From Spirochaetia bacterium UBA2205 (GTDB taxonomy: Bacteria > Spirochaetota > UBA4802 > UB4802): DNA of 5,873 nt. The stretch is from the NCBI GenBank assembly GCA_002328585.1, contig DCUV01000015.1:1-5873 (forward strand). The letters run 5' to 3'. Of this stretch, positions 1 to 5,406 are shown in pieces. The notes under the pieces were generated by a model. That model saw nothing but the letters and a program-made list of their open reading frames with translations. It made no database searches and was not told the DNA's origin. The position numbers were made by a program, and so were the translations under genes. Every line of letters begins with the position of its first letter. Position 1 is the stretch's first letter.

Positions 1-48
1 ATCGCGGCGGTAAAGCTGCCGCGACTTCGCATAAGCAAAACGTTGTGC
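1..48 (+). other. Integron attC site, 3' part only (attC-0)
   Basis: This is the right-hand part of a recombination site whose left part lies outside the window. It shows the central hairpin (TCGCGGC at 2-8 pairing with GCCGCGA at 18-24), the L' arm CGCATAAGC (28-36) and the core site GTTGTGC (42-48), which matches GTTRRRY in all but one position. The same elements occur in the same order in the three complete copies at 897, 1801 and 3734. It marks the end of an upstream cassette, so the array continues to the left. The attC identification rests on these repeated, palindromically arranged boxes and on their position after gene 3' ends. Confidence 0.8.
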
Positions 49-157
49 GTCATTGTTGAGCTGAAGGCATAAGACCGAATCAATAAATAGCCTTGATTTT
101 TAATATATTGGTTGCCGTACAAAATATTCTGTTTTCTAAAAAAAATTTAAAACACTA

Positions 158-186
158 TTGACAAATTTGCTTGATTGTAATACTTT
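158..186 (+). promoter_or_regulatory. Putative sigma70-type promoter of vapBC
   Basis: A perfect -35 hexamer TTGACA (158-163) is followed, after 17 bp, by TACTTT (181-186), a weak -10. The -10 lies inside the inverted repeat at 176-196, so repressor binding there would block transcription. The start would fall close to 193, giving a very short leader before the vapB ribosome binding site. The -35 is convincing; the exact -10 is not. Confidence 0.45.
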
Positions 187-196
187 TTGTATTACA
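176..196. promoter_or_regulatory. Inverted repeat, probable VapB operator
   Basis: TGTAATAC (176-183) and GTATTACA (189-196) form a perfect 8-bp inverted repeat separated by five T's. It overlaps the presumed -10 region and lies 13 bp before the vapB start codon. Ribbon-helix-helix antitoxins typically repress their own operon by binding such symmetric sites, with the VapC partner increasing affinity. The repeat is seen directly; its operator role is inferred from position and family. Confidence 0.6.
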
Positions 197-209
197 TGGG
201 GGTGGTTTT

Positions 210-458
210 ATGATTTCATTGCGACTATCAGATGATTTAGATGAAAAATTAAATCAGATTTCAAAAAATGAAAAAATATCAAAATCTGAGATTATAAAAC
301 GGGCATTGGTTTTATATTTTGATGATTATCAAAAAAAACATTCAGCCTATGATTTAGGTGCTGATCTTTTTGGCAAATATGGCAGTGGAAATGGAAGTTT
401 GTCGCAAAATTATAAGCAGATTTTAAAAGGTAAACTTCGTGAAAAACATAATCGTTGA
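210..458 (+). CDS. vapB: Ribbon-helix-helix (CopG-like) antitoxin of a VapBC pair
   Basis: An 82-residue DNA-binding antitoxin. Residues 1-40 fit a ribbon-helix-helix fold: a short beta strand MISLRLSDDLDEKL, then two helices with the turn KISKSEIIKRAL. The C-terminal half (LGADLFGKYGSG..LS) matches the tail seen in CopG-type proteins that precede PIN toxins and is probably the toxin-neutralising region. The ATG at 210 is preferred over a TTG at 171 because the purine-rich site GGGGGTGG (198-205) sits just before it and because the RHH strand normally starts the protein. The earlier start would also put the promoter-operator inside the gene. The 3' end overlaps the toxin start by 20 bp, so the two are probably translationally coupled. 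Its expected role is to inhibit VapC and autoregulate through the 176-196 repeat. Confidence 0.85.
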   Translation: MISLRLSDDLDEKLNQISKNEKISKSEIIKRALVLYFDDYQKKHSAYDLGADLFGKYGSGNGSLSQNYKQILKGKLREKHNR

Positions 459-864
459 TGCCGGGCCATTAATTGCTTTATTTGATAAAGATGATAAATA
501 TCATAATTCTGTTATTAAATTTCTGAAGACATTTGATGGGCAGCTTATAACATCCTGGCCTGTTATTACAGAAGTTACTCATTTGTTAAACTTTAATGTA
601 AATGTACAGATTGATTTTCTTGAATGGTTAAAAAGAGAAGCCGTTACCATCGTAAATCTTGAGAATATTCATTTAGAAAGAATAATTCAGTTATCAAAAA
701 AATATTCTGATGTTCCAATGGATTTAGCTGATTCATCATTGATTGTAATTGCAGAGCTAACAAACATAACTGAAATAATAACAATTGATTCAGATTATTA
801 TATTTATAAGACAAAGAATAAGAAATCACTGAATAATATACTTTTGCCTTTTCTTAAAATTTGA
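439..864 (+). CDS. vapC: PIN-domain RNase toxin, VapC-like
   Basis: A 141-residue PIN-domain protein, the usual VapC length. The acidic metal-binding residues are visible: D7 in the opening IIVDAGPLIALFD, E45 in VITEV, D98 in the signature DLADSSLI, and D117/D119 in TIDSDYYIY. Family members are Mg-dependent endoribonucleases that cleave tRNA, rRNA or mRNA when free of antitoxin; the target here cannot be read from the sequence. Translation starts at a GTG inside the vapB 3' end, preceded at eight bases by AAAAGG (425-430). The GTG start and the overlap would keep toxin output below that of antitoxin. All expected catalytic positions are present, so the toxin looks active. The gene is followed directly by attC-1. 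Confidence 0.9.
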   Translation: MKNIIVDAGPLIALFDKDDKYHNSVIKFLKTFDGQLITSWPVITEVTHLLNFNVNVQIDFLEWLKREAVTIVNLENIHLERIIQLSKKYSDVPMDLADSSLIVIAELTNITEIITIDSDYYIYKTKNKKSLNNILLPFLKI

Positions 865-896
865 AGAAGTACAAAATTTCACACGCTCAACACGAC

Positions 897-1017
897 GTAC
901 AACAAAGCTTATGCGCTTCACTCGCTATCGGTCGTTCAGGCTTGCTTCTACAAGCTCAGCACAAGTCGCCACATCGCGCGAAAGGCCGCGCGACGTCGCA
1001 TAAGAAAAACGTTAGTT
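897..1017 (+). other. Integron attC site (attC-1)
   Basis: A complete 121-bp site: R'' box GTACAAC (897-903), L'' arm GCTTATGCG (907-915), L' arm CGCATAAG (997-1004) and core GTTAGTT (1011-1017), with the expected cut after G1011. The interior holds two hairpins: GCTTG/CAAGC (940-944 and 951-955), and a perfect 7-bp stem TCGCGCG/CGCGCGA (974-980 and 987-993). That second stem differs from attC-0 by two compensating base-pair changes. The L''/L' arms pair over eight bases. The site is far richer in G+C than the flanking genes and closes cassette A. Confidence 0.85.
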
Positions 1018-1118
1018 GATATTGAGCTCGCATCGATTTTTTACCTAAAATTGTTCTCTGTATAAATCTTATGTTCGTTATTCTTGATAAACATCATTCT
1101 TTTCTTTAAAAATTGTAG

Positions 1119-1152
1119 TTGCAATTAATTTCATACATTATTACTTTGTAAT
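1119..1152 (+). promoter_or_regulatory. Putative mazE promoter with inverted-repeat operator
   Basis: TTGCAA (1119-1124), a 17-bp spacer and TACTTT (1142-1147) repeat the geometry and the same -10-like hexamer seen before vapB. An inverted repeat ATTAC-TTT-GTAAT (1140-1152) is centred on the -10. MazE-type antitoxins repress their own promoters by binding palindromic sites, so an operator role is reasonable. Both hexamers are weak matches, so confidence is low. Confidence 0.35.
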
Positions 1153-1172
1153 TACTCATGCGAGGTGATATA

Positions 1173-1418
1173 ATGATTGCAAAAGTAATTCAAATAGGAA
1201 ATTCCAAAGGCATTAGAATCCCTAATCAGATTTTAAAAGAAATGAATATTGAAAACCAGATAGAACTGATAATAAGTGATAAAAAGGATGAAATAATCCT
1301 TAAACCATTGCATAAAGTTAGAGGCGGATGGAATGATTCATTCAAAAAGATGAAATCAGCTTCCGAAGATAAACTGATTATCGATGATTCACTTGATCTC
1401 AATGACTGGGAATGGTGA
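1173..1418 (+). CDS. mazE: MazE-like antitoxin (AbrB/SpoVT-fold)
   Basis: An 81-residue antitoxin. The first 45 residues carry the swapped-hairpin AbrB DNA-binding fold with the hallmark IGNSKGIRIP. The acidic C-terminus (residues about 67-81, ending LDLNDWEW) is the extended segment that wraps MazF in this family. The ATG at 1173 is chosen because a near-perfect ribosome binding site, GAGGTGAT (1162-1169), sits three bases upstream. A start at 1158 would place that site inside the gene and add five residues not typical of MazE. The stop overlaps the original mazF ATG (1412) by seven bases. The reading frame is intact, so the protein should still fold, autoregulate and possibly neutralise related MazF toxins even though its own partner looks dead. 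Confidence 0.88.
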   Translation: MIAKVIQIGNSKGIRIPNQILKEMNIENQIELIISDKKDEIILKPLHKVRGGWNDSFKKMKSASEDKLIIDDSLDLNDWEW

Positions 1419-1745
1419 GATACGGAAATTTTACAATATAGCATATATCTGGTGAACTTAGATCCGACGATTGGTCATGAAATAAAAAAAACTCGTCCAT
1501 GCCTGGTTATCTCACCAGATGAAATGAATCAAAACATTCAGACTGTCATTATTGCTCCAATGACCACAAAATCACATAGATACCCAACCAGGGTCCCGGT
1601 GACTATTCAGACTAAAAAAGGATGGATCGTTTTAGATCAAATAAGGACTATAGACAATCAACGACTCATTAAGAAGATTGGTACAATAAATAATGAAACA
1701 ATAAAAGAAGTAAAAAGTATCATCAAAGAGATGCTTGTCGATTAA
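1412..1745 (+). pseudogene. mazF: mazF toxin gene with 13-bp insertion and frameshift
   Basis: MazF is an mRNA-cleaving ribonuclease. Reading from the ATG at 1412 gives MVRYGNF, a normal MazF opening, then runs into a TAG at 1439. The rest of MazF appears in another frame from 1446: YLVNLDPTIGHEIKKTRP, then the conserved APMTTKS and VLDQIRTID segments, ending normally at 1745. Removing exactly 13 bases (1433-1445) joins the parts into a 106-residue MazF of standard length. The conserved Arg of KKTRP and the Thr residues of MTTKS, which form the active site in this family, are preserved, so decay looks recent. The alternative is a shortened protein from the GTG at 1452, but that start has no ribosome binding site and would drop the first beta strand. 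I judge the gene inactive or strongly impaired. Confidence 0.8.
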
Positions 1746-1800
1746 CTCTTTATAAAAATAAAACATTTAAATTGTTTTGTTCGCATTGGGGTTCAACTGC

Positions 1801-1919
1801 ATATAACAAAGCTTATGCGCTTCACTCCATGTCGCTCGTTCGGGCTTGCTTCGACAAGCTCAGCACAAGTCGCCATATCGCGGCTAACGCCTTGACGTCG
1901 AATAAGCAAGACGTTGTAC
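1801..1919 (+). other. Integron attC site (attC-2)
   Basis: A complete 119-bp site: R'' ATATAAC (1801-1807), L'' GCTTATGCG (1811-1819), L' CGAATAAGC (1899-1907, one mismatch to L'') and core GTTGTAC (1913-1919). The central stem at 1878-1895 (TCGCGGC with GCCTTGA) carries one mismatch and one G-T pair, making it the weakest of the four copies. The shared interior is nearly the same as in attC-1 and attC-3. A plus-strand open frame at 1772-1990 runs across this site and has no gene-like character. Confidence 0.85.
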
Positions 1920-2007
1920 GAAACGACGTGCCTAACTTAAAAAAAACCGCGCGTCCTGCTCGGTTAAAAAGAAATAAGAGACATAAATAATTTGTTATGT
2001 AAAATCA

Positions 2008-2035
2008 TTGACAAATATTATTCTTTATTTATATT
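2008..2035 (+). promoter_or_regulatory. Putative promoter of the cassette C restriction-modification operon
   Basis: TTGACA (2008-2013), a 16-bp spacer and TATATT (2030-2035) make a good sigma70-type promoter in an AT-rich leader. The first ten bases (ATTGACAAAT) also occur at the vapBC promoter. A 6-bp inverted repeat, ATTTGT (1990-1995) with ACAAAT (2011-2016), flanks the -35 and could bind a regulator, but it may be chance in such AT-rich sequence. The methyltransferase start lies about 55 bp downstream. Confidence 0.5.
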
Positions 2036-2090
2036 TAGCATAATATATGTTAAGTATTTTTAGACAATTTTAATAAATAATAAGTGAATA

Positions 2091-2969
2091 ATGAAAATTA
2101 GAAACGATTTATATTTTGGTGATTGTAAAGAACAGTTATTGAATATACCAGATAATTCCGTAGATTTAATTATTACATCACCGCCCTATGCTGACCAGCG
2201 TAAAGGAACTTATGGTGGTATTCATCCCAACAATTATGTAGAATGGTTTTTACCTATCTCTGAACAATTACTTCGTGTATTAAAGCCAAGCGGAACATTT
2301 ATACTTAACATAAAAGAAAAAGTTGTAAATGGAGAAAGAAGTACTTATGTAATGGAACTCATTATTGAGATGAGGAAACAAGGTTGGTTTTGGACAGAAG
2401 AATTTATCTGGCATAAAAAAAATTGTTATCCTGGTAAATGGCCAAATCGTTTTCGTGATGCATGGGAACGACTTCTTCAGTTTAATAAAAATAAAACCTT
2501 TAACATGTATCAAGAAGAGGTAATGGTTCCTATTGGAGATTGGGCAAAAACAAGGCTTAAAAATCTTAGCGAAACAGACAAACGACGTGATAATTCAAAA
2601 GTCGGAAGTGGTTTTGGCAAAAATATCTCAAATTGGGTTGATAGAGATAAAGCATATCCAACAAATGTTTTACATTTAGCAACTGAATGTAATAATAAAA
2701 ATCATAGTGCTGCATTCCCCGAAGAATTACCTGAATGGTTTATAAAACTATTTACAAAAGAAAATGATACAGTATTAGATCCATTCATGGGTTCTGGTAC
2801 AACAATTTTTGTAGCAAATAGAATGCGTAGAAATTCCATTGGAATTGAAATAATACCTGAATACTTTGATATGGTTTATGATAAAATAAATCCTGTCGAA
2901 TTCTATCTTTGTGAGCCGAATGAAAAATATGAAAAAGCTAAATCTAAAAGACGTAAGGCAGTATGTTGA
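2091..2969 (+). CDS. Beta-class DNA methyltransferase (N4-cytosine or N6-adenine) of a type II system
   Basis: A 292-residue S-adenosylmethionine-dependent DNA methyltransferase. The catalytic motif IV, TSPPY, is at residues 29-33, and the cofactor-binding motif I, DPFMGSGTT, is at 230-238. Catalysis before cofactor motif defines the beta class. SPPY most often marks N4-cytosine enzymes, although some N6-adenine enzymes also have it. The stretch around residues 110-210 probably holds the target recognition domain. Its job is to protect host DNA from the endonuclease encoded next. The start has only a weak ribosome binding site (AAGTGA), which may suit low expression. The 3' end overlaps the endonuclease gene by about 50 bp, so the two are co-transcribed. 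The recognition sequence cannot be read from the protein. Confidence 0.92.
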   Translation: MKIRNDLYFGDCKEQLLNIPDNSVDLIITSPPYADQRKGTYGGIHPNNYVEWFLPISEQLLRVLKPSGTFILNIKEKVVNGERSTYVMELIIEMRKQGWFWTEEFIWHKKNCYPGKWPNRFRDAWERLLQFNKNKTFNMYQEEVMVPIGDWAKTRLKNLSETDKRRDNSKVGSGFGKNISNWVDRDKAYPTNVLHLATECNNKNHSAAFPEELPEWFIKLFTKENDTVLDPFMGSGTTIFVANRMRRNSIGIEIIPEYFDMVYDKINPVEFYLCEPNEKYEKAKSKRRKAVC

Positions 2970-3663
2970 AGAAAATATCGGTGTATTTCACGAAAAACGA
3001 ATTCAAAGTCTTGATTCATTAAAACTTTCTCAAGTTTTGAAACGAAAAAATCCGTATTTATTTAAAGCTAAACATGTTCTTACATCTGAACAAATTATTA
3101 AAAGCTTAATTGATGCTCATATATCATCGAGCGAAGAAGGAATTTTTGGTGATTGGCTTGAAGGATTAGCAATTTTCATAAATGAAAAAGTATATGGCGG
3201 CCGTAAATCAGGAATTACTGGCATCGATCTTGAATTTGATTCTAATGGAACAAGAAATATTGTTACTATTAAATCTGGACCAAACTGGGGAAATAGTTCT
3301 CAAATTGCAAAAATGAGAAGTGATTTTACTACGGCGAAAAAAACATTAAGAACAAGTAATTCACAATTAAATATAGTTGCTGTAAATGGCTGTTGTTATG
3401 GACAAGATAACAACCCCGACAAAGGTGATTATTATAAATATTGTGGTCAAAGATTCTGGGGATTTATTTCAGGTAATCCAGAATTATATACCCAAATAAT
3501 TGAACCTCTTGGATATAAAGCAAAAGAAAAAAATGAAGCTTTTATGATTTCGTTTTCACAGATGATAAATAAATTCACAAAAGAATTTTCTAATACTTTC
3601 TGTGATGATGATGGGAATATTGATTGGACAAAGCTTGTAGTTTTTAATTCGGCTGCAAAATAA
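2920..3663 (+). CDS. Type II restriction endonuclease, probably PmeII-like
   Basis: A protein of about 247 residues encoded directly after, and overlapping, the methyltransferase, the standard place for the cognate endonuclease. I recognise the overall sequence (LKRKNPYLFKAKHVLT, SSSEEGIFGDWLEGLAIFIN, IKSGPNWGNSSQI, AVNGCCYG, GDYYKYCGQ) as resembling a family called PmeII-type in annotations. A PD-(D/E)xK-like core is plausible: E in the GIFGDWLEGLA helix, D in GIDLEFD, then the TIKSG strand supplying the lysine. Possible starts are ATG 2920, ATG 2929 or GTG 2911. I favour 2920 because a weak GTGAG lies just upstream, but 2929 is equally typical. The enzyme would cut unmodified DNA, making cassette C both a phage barrier and an addiction unit. 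Confidence 0.82.
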   Translation: MKNMKKLNLKDVRQYVEENIGVFHEKRIQSLDSLKLSQVLKRKNPYLFKAKHVLTSEQIIKSLIDAHISSSEEGIFGDWLEGLAIFINEKVYGGRKSGITGIDLEFDSNGTRNIVTIKSGPNWGNSSQIAKMRSDFTTAKKTLRTSNSQLNIVAVNGCCYGQDNNPDKGDYYKYCGQRFWGFISGNPELYTQIIEPLGYKAKEKNEAFMISFSQMINKFTKEFSNTFCDDDGNIDWTKLVVFNSAAK

Positions 3664-3680
3664 AATTTAAGTATATCAAT

Positions 3681-3708
3681 CGGGTTCATACATCCGTGTA
3701 TTCACCCG
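3681..3708 (+). other. Strong hairpin after the endonuclease gene
   Basis: Two 12-base arms pair around a TCCG loop: CGGGT with ACCCG at the base, a 2-base internal mismatch, then ATACA with TGTAT. It begins 17 bases after the endonuclease stop codon. The following bases are CCTTATCG, so it lacks the U-run of an intrinsic terminator. It could still mark or protect the 3' end of the operon transcript, or act as a poor terminator. Confidence 0.4.
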
Positions 3709-3733
3709 CCTTATCGTAAGGGCACGTCGCATC

Positions 3734-3854
3734 ATATAACAAAGCTTATGCGCTTCACTCCCTGGCGGTCGTTCGGGTTTGCTTCGACAAGCTCAGCATA
3801 AGTCGCCACATCGCGGCCTGGCGTCCGCGACGTCGAATAAGCAAGACGATATGC
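3734..3854 (+). other. Integron attC site with defective core (attC-3)
   Basis: A 121-bp site with R'' ATATAAC (3734-3740), L'' GCTTATGCG (3744-3752), a perfect 6-bp central stem TCGCGG/CCGCGA (3811-3816 and 3825-3830) and L' CGAATAAGC (3834-3842). The core position reads GATATGC (3848-3854) instead of GTT-something. Adding TT after the G gives GTTATATGC, which would match the R'' box. The bases missing are therefore those beside the integrase cut. The site probably cannot recombine normally, and it is the last recognisable attC in the window. The minus-strand open frame at 3732-3914 is a by-product of this site. Confidence 0.8.
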
Positions 3855-3981
3855 GCAATTGCAAATAAATATAAAGTTCGTTTTATCTTCAAAACCTTCA
3901 GTGACACATGGCATTCTGTTAGTTACACATAGCTGAGTGATGATGATAAATTAAAAGCATCCAGAACATTTGATAAGGCAC

Positions 3982-4260
3982 ATGGAAAATATCCTGACAA
4001 TATTTTCACAACAAGAAGTATATATTCTTCACGTTAAACTTCATGAATTAAATCATTATATAGAATTATGGCTCTGGAAGGATTACAAGTTTAAATGGAA
4101 GCCTTACAGTAAATATTATAGAGGTTCAAGAAAAGGCGGAGAAGCAGCATACAGAGATGATGAAGAAACTCTTAATACCAATTATTTGTCAGAGACACGA
4201 TATGATTTAGATGGCTTTATGAGGAAAAACAGGGATTTAAAGGATTGCTTAACAATTTAG
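3982..4260 (+). CDS. Small hypothetical protein, unrecognised
   Basis: A possible 92-residue protein starting MENILTIFSQQ and ending KDCLTI, rich in aromatic and charged residues (LWLWKDYKFKWKPYSKYY, then RGSRKGGEAAYRDDEETL). I recognise no domain, signal peptide or membrane segment. AAGG (3975-3978) is only three bases from the ATG, closer than usual; a TTG at 3970 is an alternative. An overlapping frame (3933-4037) also reads like protein (FDKAHGKYPDNIFTTRS), so the region may be a frameshifted remnant rather than a live gene. It lies just after the defective attC-3 and could be the cargo of a fourth cassette, but no attC follows it here. Confidence 0.35.
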   Translation: MENILTIFSQQEVYILHVKLHELNHYIELWLWKDYKFKWKPYSKYYRGSRKGGEAAYRDDEETLNTNYLSETRYDLDGFMRKNRDLKDCLTI

Positions 4261-4770
4261 CAAAATAAATAGAAGATAATTAACATAACGTTATTGTAGT
4301 ATCAGTAATACTCGTATCATAAATAACATATAGAGCTCCCGCTAAATTTATTTATGGATGATAGTGCATCAACTATTGTTTTTGGCGATAGCATTGTTTA
4401 TATAAGCCAATTATTTAATTTTTTCAATAACTTTTTCACTTCATTCTGGCGCTTATAGTGAAGGAGGTATTGTTTGGGATTTTCCAAACTGTTTTGCATC
4501 ATCATTAAAGGAAAATGTCATCAATAACGGGATTTAAACAATGATAACCATTTGTTTTTACAACAATAACACCCCTATGGTGTTTAGTTTTAAATTATCT
4601 TTACCTCGTATGGATGGCTTTATCGTGTCAATTGGGAACTTCCGTGTTAAAACAACAAAAAAAGGATAAAAAACAAGTGTATTTGTAAGTATGGTTTGAA
4701 GTATAATTTAAAATGACTTTCATGATTATATGAAATGTCTCAATAAATTTGTGATATAGCGTAACCAAAT
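4261..4770. other. 510-bp stretch without a convincing gene
   Basis: No ORF of normal size and no attC is visible. Short open stretches read like protein but lack context: 4354-4458 (+) could encode 34 residues beginning MDDSASTIVFGDSIVYIS, with no ribosome binding site, and a frame through about 4410-4540 reads AYSEGGIVWDFPNCFASS without a start codon. An orphan consensus ribosome binding site AAGGAGGT (4461-4468) is followed by a 6-bp hairpin GTTTGG/CCAAAC (4472-4489). Other hairpins are AACACC/GGTGTT (4568-4584) and TTTCAT/ATGAAA (4718-4735). The last lies just beyond the 3' end of the minus-strand endonuclease gene and could be a weak terminator for it. The region looks like decayed coding sequence or a cassette/flank junction. 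Confidence 0.5.
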
Positions 4771-5406
4771 TCATTCCTTCTCTAATTTTTTAATTTCTTT
4801 TCTGATTTCTTCGATAACTTCTTTGTTATATATTTCCTTTTTCTCTCCTACTTTTACCGAATAAATGTAAAAGACCTTCCCACCAAAACCTTCAGTAAAT
4901 TGTTTGTGTGTTTCTTCTTGTATGGCTTTTTCTTTGAAAATTTCAGGCAATTGTATGCCGTTATTTATAGGTTTTATCTGTAGTCCAATAAATTTGTCTC
5001 TTATTTTGATGAAGAAATCTATATTAAATAACCTATCCCATTCATCTGGTGCTGGTTCAATCTTTACATTTAAGATTTTTTCAAGTTGTCCATATATAGT
5101 TTGTATTTCAGTCATGTAACCATCAAAGGTTCGGTCAATTACCATCTGAAGCATATATTTAATACAATCTTCTTCCGTGATTCCAGCAACTTCTGCTTGA
5201 ATAACTTCTGTTATTTTTATATACAGTTTTTTACCAAGTTCTTCAATGTGTTCTTTAGTTCGATCATTTTTGAAATAATATTCCCTCCATTCATCAATTG
5301 TCTTTGGTGCGCATTTTCTAATTGATTCAGAGGTTGGTCCTACATTTCTTTTGAAATTTAGTTGAAAGCGATTCATTACACTATTGAGTATCCATTCTTT
5401 GGCCAT
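4771..5406 (-). CDS. MjaI-type type II restriction endonuclease (likely CTAG-specific)
   Basis: A 211-residue protein that I recognise as the MjaI restriction endonuclease family from its opening (KEWILNS, LNFKRNVGP, IRKCAPK) and its core (IEPAPDEWDRL, IDFFIKI, IGLQIKP, GGKVFYIYSV). Members cut within CTAG. The PD-(D/E)xK-like active site is probably D130 in NIDFFIKI with Q143-x-K145 in GLQIKP, where glutamine replaces the usual acid; E100 may also take part. Length is normal and the frame intact. The start ATG shares one base with the stop of the upstream gene (TAATG), showing translational coupling, and AGAAAGGA (minus strand, 5424-5417) serves as ribosome binding site. The cognate methyltransferase is expected immediately upstream, which fits the partial gene there. 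Specificity is inferred from the family. Confidence 0.85.
   Translation of the reverse strand: MAKEWILNSVMNRFQLNFKRNVGPTSESIRKCAPKTIDEWREYYFKNDRTKEHIEELGKKLYIKITEVIQAEVAGITEEDCIKYMLQMVIDRTFDGYMTEIQTIYGQLEKILNVKIEPAPDEWDRLFNIDFFIKIRDKFIGLQIKPINNGIQLPEIFKEKAIQEETHKQFTEGFGGKVFYIYSVKVGEKKEIYNKEVIEEIRKEIKKLEKE

Larger units (their letters stand above)
43..1011 (+). mobile_element. Integron gene cassette A (vapBC toxin-antitoxin)
   Basis: This unit runs from the expected G/TT cut in the core site of attC-0 to the same point in attC-1, about 970 bp. It holds its own promoter, the two-gene vapBC operon and a terminal attC. The left end (from 42) and the reverse complement of the sequence before and including the R'' box (to 903) match over about 20 nt with one small indel, including GTTGT, CGTC and TGTTGAGC. 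This is what is expected if the unit once existed as a circle whose junction completed a paired attC stem. Toxin-antitoxin cassettes with their own promoters are a known feature of sedentary chromosomal integrons. Confidence 0.8.
1012..1913 (+). mobile_element. Integron gene cassette B (mazEF with broken mazF)
   Basis: This cassette of about 900 bp lies between the core cuts of attC-1 and attC-2. It contains a leader of about 160 bp, an intact mazE and a disrupted mazF. The left end (GTTAGTTGA at 1011-1019) would match the reverse complement of its own R'' region (GTTATATGCAGTTGA, from 1807 back to 1793) if six bases, ATATGC, had been lost on the left. A small deletion at the cassette boundary is therefore likely. 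Confidence 0.75.
1914..3848 (+). mobile_element. Integron gene cassette C (type II restriction-modification)
   Basis: This 1.9-kb cassette lies between attC-2 and attC-3 and carries a promoter, a methyltransferase and an overlapping endonuclease. Its two ends are complementary over about 20 nt: the left end from 1913 and the reverse complement of the right end back from 3740 agree at about 16 of the first 20 positions, including nine in a row (CGACGTGCC). This supports treating the whole segment as one unit that moved as a circle. It is large for a cassette because it holds two full genes. Confidence 0.8.

Noticed and set aside
171..209. Upstream TTG start for vapB
   Set aside because: It would place the operator repeat and the ribosome binding site inside the gene and add a hydrophobic tail not typical of the family.
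644..829. Minus-strand open frame within vapC
   Set aside because: Antisense to a clear PIN-domain gene with all catalytic residues; no start context or family likeness. The same applies to the minus-strand frames at 1226-1444, 2280-2513 and 3447-3689.
1452..1745. GTG start for an intact short MazF
   Set aside because: No ribosome binding site lies before it, and the missing first strand is present upstream in another frame, so a disrupted gene fits better.
1772..1990. 72-codon plus-strand open frame
   Set aside because: It runs straight through attC-2, and its codons simply translate the recombination site; no ribosome binding site or family likeness.
1..3854. CRISPR array or transposon ends as an explanation of the repeats
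   Set aside because: The repeats are 120 bp, spaced 0.9-1.9 kb apart with genes between, all in one orientation and internally palindromic, which fits attC and neither alternative.
3732..3914. 60-codon minus-strand open frame
   Set aside because: It is the reverse reading of attC-3 plus flank; the same palindromic sequence explains it.
4285..4294. Perfect palindrome ATAACGTTAT, resembling fused R'' and R' boxes of a collapsed attC
   Set aside because: No L arms or central hairpin are present; a 10-bp AT-rich palindrome can occur by chance.
4904..5325. Plus-strand open frames opposite the MjaI-type gene
   Set aside because: They lie antisense to a well-recognised gene and show low-complexity, Phe/Ile/Cys-rich translations typical of shadows.
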